Shown: positions 57,071 through 64,000 of the stretch, in pieces
Layout: each line of letters begins with the position of its first letter
How positions within the stretch are numbered: the stretch's first letter is position 1
Assembly: GCF_051842935.1 (NCBI RefSeq)
Contig: NZ_JBPXRR010000001.1
Span: 1,612,001 to 1,676,000, forward strand
Direction: 5' to 3'
From: Pseudalkalibacillus sp051842935
GTDB taxonomy: Bacteria > Bacillota > Bacilli > Bacillales > Fictibacillaceae
DNA length: 64,000 nt
Translations under genes and position numbers: made by a program
Notes under the pieces: model-generated
Database searches by the model: none
What the model saw: the letters and a program-made list of their open reading frames with translations, nothing else
What the model was told of the DNA's origin: nothing

Positions 57071-58230
57071 AGCGATTCACCTCCATAAAGCAAATATTTC
57101 TCCCGCTTTACCTTGAAGGTTTCCAGCTGTTCCTCTTCCCTCTCAAGCCATTGGATGAGCGGACTTTGTTGTTCCAATGCGAACCTGAATCCATCGGTTC
57201 CTAAGATCAGATCAACCATGTAACGACCGTCCTTCAATTGAATCCAGGAGAATTCTTCTGGATGGAGCTGAATCAAGCTTTCCATCATCGCACATGCTGT
57301 TTTTACCGGTTGGAAGGTTTCGCGATCTGTCACATGCACTTGTAAGCCGAAGCAGGTTTCACCTTCATATTTAGAGGTTGTCGGTTGAAACACGGTTTCT
57401 CTGAACTGAACGCCTTCCAACGAATAGGTACTCAGTCGTTTTTTCCATTCAAATGAATTAATCCACGGCGCTCCGATCCATTCAAAAGGCTTCGTCGTCC
57501 CCCTTCCTTCCGAAACGTTCGTCCCTTCGAAGAAACAGGTGCCGGGATAAACGATTGCCATATCAAGTGAAGGCGCATTGGGAGAAGGTGGAGTCCACTG
57601 AAAAGATGTCTCATCAAACCACATCTCTCGTTTCCAATCCTCCATCTTAATCACTTTTAAGTCTGCATTGAACCCGAATTCCTCATTGATGTAAGCGGCT
57701 AGCTCGCCGACTGTCATCCCATGTCTGATCGGTAGATTGTAATTTCCGATAAATGAGGCAAAGTTCAAGTCGAGTGGATTTCCCTCAACCCTGGTCCCAG
57801 TAATCGGATTCGGACGATCGAGTACGACAAACTCTTTTCCCAGTCTCCCAGCTACCTGCATGCAATTCGCGAGTGTATAAATGTATGTATAGAACCGTAC
57901 GCCAAGGTCTTGGATATCAAACAGAAGCACATCGATGTCTTTCAGCCAATCATCCGGTGGGACTTTGTTTTTCCCATACAAACTGTACACTGGAAGACCT
58001 GTCCGAGGATCGGTTTCATGTGAGATGTGCTGTCCTTCTTTCACGTGCCCTCGCAGTCCATGTTCAGGGGAAAACAAAGCAACGATGTCGTATCCTTGCT
58101 CAATCAAAACATCGATACTTAAGTCCATGGAAGGCGTGACGGACGTGTGATTCAGGATCATTCCGATCTTCTTTCCTCTATACTTCTCACCTAGGCCGTT
58201 GAGAAATGCATGGAGACCTGTCTGGACCAT
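57067..58230 (-). CDS. namZ: exo-beta-N-acetylmuramidase NamZ (GH171, DUF1343), cytosolic form
   Basis: A 387-residue DUF1343 protein. Family motifs: IGMILNHTSV, LFSPEHGLRG (about 52-61), DVLLFDIQDLGVRFYTYIYT, and VYPGTCFFEGTNVSEGRGTT. NamZ of B. subtilis (YbbC) releases MurNAc from the non-reducing end of MurNAc-GlcNAc disaccharides or glycan. The B. subtilis enzyme is secreted, but here the protein starts MVQTGLHAFLNGLGEKYRGK without a signal peptide, so it should act inside the cell on imported saccharides. ATG 58230 follows AAGGAGG. It is one base after the sugar kinase gene. Confidence 0.9.
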   Translation of the reverse strand: MVQTGLHAFLNGLGEKYRGKKIGMILNHTSVTPSMDLSIDVLIEQGYDIVALFSPEHGLRGHVKEGQHISHETDPRTGLPVYSLYGKNKVPPDDWLKDIDVLLFDIQDLGVRFYTYIYTLANCMQVAGRLGKEFVVLDRPNPITGTRVEGNPLDLNFASFIGNYNLPIRHGMTVGELAAYINEEFGFNADLKVIKMEDWKREMWFDETSFQWTPPSPNAPSLDMAIVYPGTCFFEGTNVSEGRGTTKPFEWIGAPWINSFEWKKRLSTYSLEGVQFRETVFQPTTSKYEGETCFGLQVHVTDRETFQPVKTACAMMESLIQLHPEEFSWIQLKDGRYMVDLILGTDGFRFALEQQSPLIQWLEREEEQLETFKVKREKYLLYGGESL

Positions 58231-58231
58231 C

Positions 58232-59188
58232 TTATACCTCCTTTAAATTTGCATGAAGATTGCGTGTAAATTCAACCGGGCATTTCCCGTTCACGGTTTG
58301 GTAGCTCTGAATGATGGAACCAGAGACCGGTGGTGATTTCGGCAGTAAGAATTCAACCTCTCCCGGTACATGCCTTTCAAGCATCGGCAGGATTAGATCA
58401 CAGCTCCTGAACACACTCCCGGTTAGGACGACTTTTATTTCAGATCGATTTTTAAAATGTCGCTCAATCAGATTTCGGATGCATTTTGAAATATCGAAAG
58501 CGGCTTTTTCGATGATTTGCATCGCATGACCGTCCCCTTCACGCATCAACTGAAAAACTTCCTCACAGATGGAAGCAATGTTCGTCCGACTATCGGGGTG
58601 GTTATAAATGTACGGAATCAATTCGGGTGGTCTAGAAACTTCAAACCTCGTAAGTATACGTTCTGTCAAGGTGGTCTCTCCGACCATACCATCATACGAT
58701 TCAAACACTTTCTGAAGGGCAGCACGACCGATACCATAACCGCTGCCGGTATGATCCAACAGATAGCCCCAGCCGCCTGACCGGACCATCTCTAGTTCAT
58801 CGGTCAGACCGAATGTAATCGAGCCTGTCCCTGCAATGTTGACGATGCCTGGTTCTCCATCCGTGCCGGAATAGAGGGCGGTCAGTGCATCATGGCAAAG
58901 CTCCACGTTCGTATGCTCAGAGAAATTACTTTTCAAATACGCATCCAATTCATCCTTGGAGTGACTGTTTTCGAGTCCCGCAATGCCTGCACAGATACTT
59001 ACAATCTCTGAAAGATCAACGACGGTTTCTATTTGCTGAAGCAAATCATCCAACGTGTTTTGGATCATTTCCATTGAAACGGACAATGGATTGCTCGGTC
59101 CACCAACGAAATCGGCTACAATTTTACCGGATGCATCAGCGAGTGCAATCCTTGTTTTCGAGCCCCCACCATCAATTCCTAGATACAT
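58232..59188 (-). CDS. BadF/BadG-type amino-sugar kinase (GlcNAc or MurNAc kinase)
   Basis: A 318-residue kinase of the actin-like BadF/BadG/BcrA/BcrD family, the group of N-acetylglucosamine kinase and clostridial MurK (GlcNAc/MurNAc kinase). Motifs: MYLGIDGGGSKTRIALAD (phosphate 1), VNIAGTGSITFGL, GGWGYLLDHTGSGYGIGR and VVLTGSVFRSCDLILPML. Its place between NagR and NamZ suits a kinase that makes GlcNAc-6-phosphate or MurNAc-6-phosphate from sugars released in the cytosol. ATG 59188 follows AAAAGGGG; a longer in-frame N-terminus is unlikely. It overlaps the nagR end by 17 bp. Confidence 0.85.
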   Translation of the reverse strand: MYLGIDGGGSKTRIALADASGKIVADFVGGPSNPLSVSMEMIQNTLDDLLQQIETVVDLSEIVSICAGIAGLENSHSKDELDAYLKSNFSEHTNVELCHDALTALYSGTDGEPGIVNIAGTGSITFGLTDELEMVRSGGWGYLLDHTGSGYGIGRAALQKVFESYDGMVGETTLTERILTRFEVSRPPELIPYIYNHPDSRTNIASICEEVFQLMREGDGHAMQIIEKAAFDISKCIRNLIERHFKNRSEIKVVLTGSVFRSCDLILPMLERHVPGEVEFLLPKSPPVSGSIIQSYQTVNGKCPVEFTRNLHANLKEV

Positions 59189-59927
59189 CGTCATCCCCCT
59201 TTTCATGTTCGACTTCAATCGAGAACGAATATTTATCGCTTCGAAAAACCGTTTGGACATATTCGAATGGCTCTCCGGTATCCAAGTACGTCTTTCGGTT
59301 GACGATCAGCACAGGGCTGTCCGCTCTTATTCCTAAGCGTACACTATTTTGATCACCTGCAACCGATGCCTCAATCCGTTGGTTGGCACGTGTAACTTCT
59401 CTGCCTAACGTATTTCTCACATACTCGTAAATCGAACCGCTCGAATGCCATTCGGTAAATTCAGAGAAAAGTTGATACGGTAGATAGGCGGTCTCTACTG
59501 CAACAGGTTCATCATCTGCCAGCCGGACCCGTTTGATGCGATGTAATCTGGAGCCTAGCGTTCGTTCCAATTTTCTGTATATGTGAGGTGGCGCGTCTTG
59601 AATCGTTTCAAAAGATATGACGTTCGTCGAAGGCGTCAACCCTCTTCGTTTCATATCATCCGTAAAACTGAACACACCCTTTAGCGGGTATGCGAGTTTC
59701 GGCGCTGCGACAAACGTTCCTTTCCCGCGCTCTCGATACAGCTCACCACTGTTGACCATGTTGTTGATCGCCTGGCGGACAGTCATCCGGCTGATCTGGA
59801 ATTTCTCCGATAGCTCCCGTTCAGAAGGGACCAGATCACCTGTATGGTAGCCGCCATTTTGGATTTCTTCTTTTAAGTAAAGTTCAACCTGTGAATATAA
59901 CGGTAAAGATGAGTGTTTATCCAGCAT
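59172..59927 (-). CDS. nagR: GntR/HutC-type regulator, NagR (YvoA)-like
   Basis: A 251-residue repressor with an N-terminal winged helix (LPLYSQVELYLKEEIQNGGY; SERELSEKFQISRMTVRQAI) and a C-terminal UTRA domain (about 90-240; SVAGDQNSVRLGIRADSPVL) that binds glucosamine-6-phosphate or GlcNAc-6-phosphate in YvoA/DasR. ATG 59927 follows GAGGAG; it overlaps nagB by 11 bp. Candidate operators lie in front of nagA (61843-61882). Confidence 0.9.
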   Translation of the reverse strand: MLDKHSSLPLYSQVELYLKEEIQNGGYHTGDLVPSERELSEKFQISRMTVRQAINNMVNSGELYRERGKGTFVAAPKLAYPLKGVFSFTDDMKRRGLTPSTNVISFETIQDAPPHIYRKLERTLGSRLHRIKRVRLADDEPVAVETAYLPYQLFSEFTEWHSSGSIYEYVRNTLGREVTRANQRIEASVAGDQNSVRLGIRADSPVLIVNRKTYLDTGEPFEYVQTVFRSDKYSFSIEVEHEKGDDDVSRN

Positions 59928-60657
59928 GTCCTTGCTCCTCTGCTTTTGCATCTTCTGTGACGACCAACGTGACATCCGGATGTTCGTTCAAAATTGTCAC
60001 GGGCCAATTCTTGTCTATTTTTCCTGAGAGTAATGCCGAAACAGCAGCTGCTTTTTCTTCTCCTGAAGCTAAAAGTAAAATCGACCTGCTTTTCATGATC
60101 GTGGAAATCCCTACAGTAATGGCTCGAGTCGGAACTTCGGATGGATCTTCAAAGAACCGTGCATTCGCCTGACGCGTGCTGTCCGTCAATTCCACGACAT
60201 GCGTCTTCGAGTCGAGAGACGTGCCCGGTTCATTGAAACCGATGTGGCCATTTCGCCCGACACCGAGGATCTGAAGGTCGACCCCACCGACTTGTTGGAT
60301 TGCTTGTTCATATCGGACACACTCTTCCTCCAATTTTTTGTTCAGGCCGTTCGGAATGATCGCCTGGTCCGGTGACAGTTCGAGTGGTCCGTATAGATGC
60401 TCATGAAGATAGTGCCAATAACTTTCTTCATGGTCCCGCGCTAGCCCGACATACTCATCCAGGTTCACGGTCTTGATGTTGGAGAGATCAACGGATTTGA
60501 GTTGGACTTTCTTCACCAGTTGCTGGTAAGTGCCAGCTGGAGTTCCCCCAGTTGCAATTCCGAGTACGAGATCGGGTTTGTTTTCTATGGCTTTCAAAAT
60601 TTGTGAGGAAGCAACATCACTCAGCTGCATGTCATTTTTCACCGTCACGATGTTCAT
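59917..60657 (-). CDS. nagB: Glucosamine-6-phosphate deaminase
   Basis: A 246-residue sugar isomerase/deaminase. Characteristic motifs: LGIATGGTPAGTYQQLVK, NLDEYVGLARDHEESYWHYL and LQILGVGRNGHIGFNEPG. NagB converts glucosamine-6-phosphate to fructose-6-phosphate and ammonia, the last step of the salvage route. Starts 1 bp after nagA and overlaps nagR. Confidence 0.95.
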   Translation of the reverse strand: MNIVTVKNDMQLSDVASSQILKAIENKPDLVLGIATGGTPAGTYQQLVKKVQLKSVDLSNIKTVNLDEYVGLARDHEESYWHYLHEHLYGPLELSPDQAIIPNGLNKKLEEECVRYEQAIQQVGGVDLQILGVGRNGHIGFNEPGTSLDSKTHVVELTDSTRQANARFFEDPSEVPTRAITVGISTIMKSRSILLLASGEEKAAAVSALLSGKIDKNWPVTILNEHPDVTLVVTEDAKAEEQGHAG

Positions 60658-60658
60658 G

Positions 60659-61825
60659 TCAGCACCCCCTCTGATAAGCGATGACTCCCCGACAGATGGT
60701 CATCTTCAACTCACCTTTTTTATCTAAAACGATCAGATCGGCATCTTTTCCAATGTCGATGGAGCCTTTCCGGTCATACAAGTTATATTGTTTTGCAGGA
60801 TTGATCGACGTTATATAAACAAGGTCTTCGAGCGTCGCATCTGTAAAGTTCTTCATATTCGTAAAAGCCTCTTGCATCGTCAAGACGCTGCCTGCAAGGG
60901 TTCCATCTTCTAAAGTCGCTTTCCCATCAAGGACATTCACTTGCTGTCCACCAAGATCGTACGTACCGTTCCCAAGGCACTTTGCCCGCATCGCGTCGGT
61001 AATGAGCATCAATCCTTCCTTCCCTTTCATGCGAAAAGCAAGGTTGACCATTTCCGGCGCAGAGTGAAGACCATCTGCAATCAGCTCAGCGATTGTTGAA
61101 GTGTGGAGATAGGCCGCCCCTACGACACCGGGTTCACGATGATGCAGCGGTCTCATCGCATTGTACAAGTGAGTGAACTGCTTTGCCCCCGCTTTGTACG
61201 CAGCTTGGACTTGATCATAAGTCGCATTGCTGTGACCGATGGAAGCGATGATCTGTTGATCGGTGATCGCCCGGATGAATGCTAGCGCACCTTCCAACTC
61301 TGGCGCCATCGTCACGACTTTGATCGTTGAGCCTGCTTTTTCGTTCCAGGCCATGAAGGTGTCCAAGTCCGGCTTCTGAATATGTTCTGGGTTTTGTGCG
61401 CCCATTTTCTCTGGTGAAATGAAAGGTCCTTCTAAATGGATCCCGATGACCTCTGCTTTTCCCGTACGTTTTTGTGAATGGATGTAGTCATTGAGATTTT
61501 GTAATACCTGTGCGATTCGGTCAGAAGAAGACGTCATTGTCGTCGGCAGGAAGCTTGTAGTCCCTTCTTTTACGATGGCAGTAGCGATGCCTTCGATGGC
61601 TCCCTGGGTTCCGTCCATCACATCGAATCCCGCTGCCCCGTGGATGTGCCCGTCGATTCTGCCCGGAAGGACGACATCTTCCTCCTCCAACTTGATCGTT
61701 GCCTTTTGATTTCCTGCTCCGTCTGTCAGTGCAGATATTTTACCATTATGAATATGTATCTGTTTCTTTTGAAATCCGATCTCACCGACGAACACGTTTC
61801 CACCTTCAATTACCTGAATACTCAA
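60659..61825 (-). CDS. nagA: N-acetylglucosamine-6-phosphate deacetylase
   Basis: A 388-residue amidohydrolase. Motifs: LPGRIDGHIHGAAGFDVMDG (the first HxH metal motif is partly retained), HLEGPFISPEKMGAQNPEH (metal Glu), GHSNATYDQVQAAYKAGAKQ, THLYNAMRPLHHREPG and LITDAMRAKCLGNG (catalytic Asp). It deacetylates GlcNAc-6-phosphate made by MurQ or by the kinase. TTG 61825 with GGAGGTGA is the best start. First gene of the nag/nam operon. Confidence 0.95.
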   Translation of the reverse strand: MSIQVIEGGNVFVGEIGFQKKQIHIHNGKISALTDGAGNQKATIKLEEEDVVLPGRIDGHIHGAAGFDVMDGTQGAIEGIATAIVKEGTTSFLPTTMTSSSDRIAQVLQNLNDYIHSQKRTGKAEVIGIHLEGPFISPEKMGAQNPEHIQKPDLDTFMAWNEKAGSTIKVVTMAPELEGALAFIRAITDQQIIASIGHSNATYDQVQAAYKAGAKQFTHLYNAMRPLHHREPGVVGAAYLHTSTIAELIADGLHSAPEMVNLAFRMKGKEGLMLITDAMRAKCLGNGTYDLGGQQVNVLDGKATLEDGTLAGSVLTMQEAFTNMKNFTDATLEDLVYITSINPAKQYNLYDRKGSIDIGKDADLIVLDKKGELKMTICRGVIAYQRGC

Positions 61826-61842
61826 TCCATTCACCTCCACAT

Positions 61843-61882
61843 ACTAGTATAGTGGTTTCGCTGTATAGTTGTCTATACCAGT
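61843..61882 (-). promoter_or_regulatory. nagA promoter with NagR (dre) operator candidates
   Basis: On the minus strand, ACTGGTATAGACAACT (61882-61867) resembles the YvoA/DasR dre site (ATTGGTCTAGACCAAT type). A second, weaker half-match ACTAGTATAGTGG is at 61845-61857. TAGACA and TATACT with an 18-bp spacer could form the -35 and -10; both candidate operators overlap them. Confidence 0.6.
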
Positions 61883-61967
61883 CATCTGTCGAACTTTAAA
61901 CATCTTTCGCATGTATGTTATACTGCTACAGGCTTTTCACAACGAATTTTAATTGGTCAGAATCAGG

Positions 61968-61990
61968 ATGGTCAGAGATGGCCATTTTTT
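61968..61990 (+). terminator. Hairpin with T-run upstream of the canonical BCCT gene
   Basis: ATGGTCA-GAGA-TGGCCAT (7-bp stem with one G-T pair and a GNRA-type loop) then TTTTTT. No plus-strand gene precedes it, so it may be a leader attenuator for the transporter gene at 62109, or chance. Confidence 0.5.
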
Positions 61991-62108
61991 ATTTCTGTCG
62001 GGATTTCAGCTTACTTTAGGGATAAAATTTTGTTTATCCTAATTTTCTATGGGTATTAAACTTATAGACGACAAATTTTGCAACCAAAGCTTACGAAAGG
62101 AGAATGAG

Positions 62109-63632
62109 ATGAAGAAAGTCACAAAAGTCTTTTGGATCACGTTAGGAATCACAATATTTCTTGCAGTTTGGGGTTCATTCGCTCCAAAAAATTTAGAGAA
62201 AATCACAGGTACCATTCAAACGTACATTTCCGTTCACTTTGGATGGTATTATTTATTGATTGTTTCCCTGTTTGTCATCTTCTGCCTATACTTAATCTTC
62301 AGTCCTTATGGAAAGATCAAGCTCGGGAAGCCGGATGATAAACCGGATTACAGTTATTCTACCTGGTTCGCCATGCTGTTCAGTGCAGGTATGGGAATCG
62401 GACTCGTATTCTATGGTGCCGCTGCACCGATTTCTCAATACATCAAAACCCCGCCGACGGCTGACCCTGGAACGGCAGAAGCACTCAGGGATGCCATGCG
62501 GATCACCTTTTTCCATTACGGCATCCATGCCTGGGGAATCTATGCGGTCGTTGCATTGGTCCTCGCCTACTTCAAGTTCCGACATGGAAAGCCTGGTCTG
62601 ATCAGTGCCACTCTTGAGCCATTGTTCGGTGACAAAATGAAAGGACCATGGGGTACATTCGTGGACGTCATTGCTGTCTTTGCGACGATTGTCGGTGTGG
62701 CAACGACACTTGGTTTCGGGGCTGCGCAAATCAATGGTGGATTCACCTATCTGATGGGCATCGAGAAACAGTTCTGGATACAGCTTGTCATCATCGTCAT
62801 CGTGACGGTCTTGTTCATGATTTCAGCCTATACAGGGCTCAGTAAAGGGATCCGTTATTTGAGTAACGCCAATATGGGACTTGCAACGATTTTGTTCGTG
62901 TCGATGCTGATCATCGGACCGACTTTATATATCATGAACACGTTCACTGATACGATCGGTGCGTATATCCAAAACCTGGCTGTCGAAAGTTTCCGGTTAA
63001 GTCCAGAGAATCAGGATGAACAGCAATGGGTCCGTAACTGGACAGTCTTTTTCTGGGCATGGTGGATCGCCTGGTCGCCATTCGTGGGAATCTTCATTGC
63101 TCGTGTTTCGAAAGGTCGTTCCATCCGAGAATTCTTATCTGGCGTACTGATTGTGCCATCTGTCGTCAGTTTCTTGTGGATGGCCGTATTCGGAATGTCC
63201 GCAATCCAAAAAGAGAAGGAAGGCGCAGACATTGCGAGTTTACCGGATGCGCAAATGCTGTTCGGTGTATTTGATCAGTTCCCATTCAGTATTGCATTGT
63301 CAGTCATTGCGATGATGTTGATCGGAACATTCTTCATCACTTCCGCAGACTCTGCAACATTCGTTCTGGGTATGCAGACGACGAACGGTTCGTTGAATCC
63401 GCCTAAAACAGTCAAGTTTGCCTGGGGTGTCGCACAATCCGCGATTGCGGCTGTCCTCTTATATACAGGTGGATTGCAAGCCTTGCAGAATGCATTGATA
63501 TCAGCCGCATTCCCGTTCTCGTTCATCATGATCCTCATGGTGTACTCGTTGTATCAAGCCTTGCGGAAGGATAAAGCTGAGCTTGAGAATAAATCTTATG
63601 AAGAGAAAAAGTACGAAGAAAAAATTTCATAA
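62109..63632 (+). CDS. BCCT-family transporter, OpuD/BetP-like, canonical
   Basis: A 507-residue, 12-helix sodium-coupled betaine/choline/carnitine-type symporter. The canonical substrate box FWAWWIAWSPFVGIFIARVS is present (about 310-330), with the helix 3 motif AGMGIGLVFYGAAAP and STWFAMLFSAGMG. OpuD-type proteins import glycine betaine against osmotic stress. ATG 62109 follows AAAGGAG, while an upstream in-frame extension has no site. The C-terminus is highly charged (KDKAELENKSYEEKKYEEK), which in BetP senses osmotic or potassium changes. Confidence 0.92.
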   Translation: MKKVTKVFWITLGITIFLAVWGSFAPKNLEKITGTIQTYISVHFGWYYLLIVSLFVIFCLYLIFSPYGKIKLGKPDDKPDYSYSTWFAMLFSAGMGIGLVFYGAAAPISQYIKTPPTADPGTAEALRDAMRITFFHYGIHAWGIYAVVALVLAYFKFRHGKPGLISATLEPLFGDKMKGPWGTFVDVIAVFATIVGVATTLGFGAAQINGGFTYLMGIEKQFWIQLVIIVIVTVLFMISAYTGLSKGIRYLSNANMGLATILFVSMLIIGPTLYIMNTFTDTIGAYIQNLAVESFRLSPENQDEQQWVRNWTVFFWAWWIAWSPFVGIFIARVSKGRSIREFLSGVLIVPSVVSFLWMAVFGMSAIQKEKEGADIASLPDAQMLFGVFDQFPFSIALSVIAMMLIGTFFITSADSATFVLGMQTTNGSLNPPKTVKFAWGVAQSAIAAVLLYTGGLQALQNALISAAFPFSFIMILMVYSLYQALRKDKAELENKSYEEKKYEEKIS

Positions 63633-63638
63633 ATGCTT

Positions 63639-63676
63639 AAAAGGCGTGCCTCCATCATCGGTGGCACGCCTTTTTT
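63639..63676. terminator. Terminator of the BCCT gene, shared with the convergent small gene
   Basis: AAAAGGCGTGCC/GGCACGCCTTTT 12-bp stem and T-run. Confidence 0.85.
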
Positions 63677-63896
63677 ATGCTTGTTGAGTTGTTCTTTTAT
63701 AGATGGTGGTGATGAGGTAGCTGGCAGCCAAGCCTATGAGTAGTGGCAGCATGGATCCACCCGCATGGAGGCTTGTAGCCGTTTTTTCATAGTAATAGAG
63801 CATGAGCCATTCTATGTTTTGCGCATACCCAATTAAGAGCAGAAATCCACTGACGAACAAGAATGTACATAGCGATATGATGTGAGTTTTAAACAA
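63675..63896 (-). CDS. Small membrane protein, 73 residues
   Basis: Two membrane helices (HIISLCTFLFVSGFLLLIGY; GGSMLPLLIGLAASYLITTI) with a short loop (NIEWLMLYYYEKTATSLHA) and a basic tail YKRTTQQA. TTG 63896 follows AGGTGA. It starts 10 bp after the alpha/beta hydrolase gene and may be translated with it. No family recognised. Confidence 0.6.
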   Translation of the reverse strand: MFKTHIISLCTFLFVSGFLLLIGYAQNIEWLMLYYYEKTATSLHAGGSMLPLLIGLAASYLITTIYKRTTQQA

Positions 63897-63906
63897 GTTG
63901 CGTCAC

Positions 63907-63999
63907 CTATTCGTTGTTTTTCACTAAGGAGTACTGGTTTAAAAAGTTGTTAAGAATCGTGGTGTACAGGTCGGTTTGTTCTGAGTGAACAAGGTGTCC
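63907..63999 (-). CDS. Alpha/beta hydrolase, C-terminal end only
   Basis: The last 30 codons of a gene entering from the right edge: GHLVHSEQTDLYTTILNNFL followed by NQYSLVKNNE and a TAG stop. G-H-x-x-H-x-E-Q is the catalytic histidine motif of alpha/beta hydrolases. The enzyme type cannot be told from this fragment. Confidence 0.65.
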   Translation of the reverse strand, partial: GHLVHSEQTDLYTTILNNFLNQYSLVKNNE

Positions 64000-64000
64000 A

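Overview
The window looks like chromosome of a low-to-mid GC, endospore-forming, Gram-positive Bacillaceae. The evidence is strong AGGAGG-type ribosome binding sites, many TTG and GTG starts, a CwlJ germination hydrolase, YfhD- and YfhE-like small proteins, GAAC-N4-GTTC LexA boxes, a class D sortase with its own substrate, and B. subtilis-like Ytr and Nag modules. Two BCCT-type osmolyte transporters suggest a salt-tolerant organism. The species cannot be named from the sequence. No rRNA, tRNA, CRISPR array, transposase, integrase or replication origin was seen.

Layout. 1-2.8 kb: the end of a HAD dehalogenase, a TVP38/DedA-like membrane protein and a frameshifted MFS exporter. 2.9-6.8 kb: a GntR/ABC-ATPase/large permease/ECF sigma operon with an operator made of repeated half-sites. 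6.9-7.2 kb: 51-bp tandem repeats. 7.2-11.4 kb: a SpoIID-like protein, the SOS-controlled UvrX/YolD pair and small membrane proteins. 11.6-14.2 kb: a resistance-flavoured stretch with rifampin ADP-ribosyltransferase (Arr), a lipoprotein class A beta-lactamase and a stand-alone MraY paralogue. 14.3-20.9 kb: RecQ, YfhD, a covalent-flavin oxidase, a histidine phosphatase, a nitronate monooxygenase and an AEC carrier.

20.9-31.7 kb (minus strand) is a nine-gene murein-sugar salvage operon. In transcription order it holds murQ, a solute-binding lipoprotein, two ABC permeases, a cytosolic NagZ, MurR, AnmK, a membrane-anchored NagZ and a cytosolic AmiE-like serine hydrolase. A second locus at 56.1-61.8 kb adds nagA, nagB, NagR, a BadF-type sugar kinase, a signal-less NamZ and a double GNAT protein. 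Together they predict import of murein mono- or disaccharides (possibly muropeptides) by an ABC transporter without the PTS, cleavage in the cytosol, phosphorylation by AnmK or the BadF kinase, ether cleavage by MurQ, then NagA and NagB to fructose-6-phosphate.

31.9-44.2 kb carries ordinary accessory genes: PPOX flavoprotein, DUF2716-like, a divergent BCCT with a possible structured leader, DJ-1/PfpI, GNAT, APH-like kinase, methyltransferase, VOC, TerC, alcohol dehydrogenase-like, effector-binding and CwlJ. 44.3-54.1 kb is a run of small accessory genes, all on the minus strand, separated by a recurring hairpin-plus-box repeat; it looks like a cassette array, but no recombinase is visible. 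54.3-56.1 kb is a processed acidic surface protein with its class D sortase. 62-64 kb holds a canonical BCCT, a small membrane protein and the tail of an alpha/beta hydrolase.
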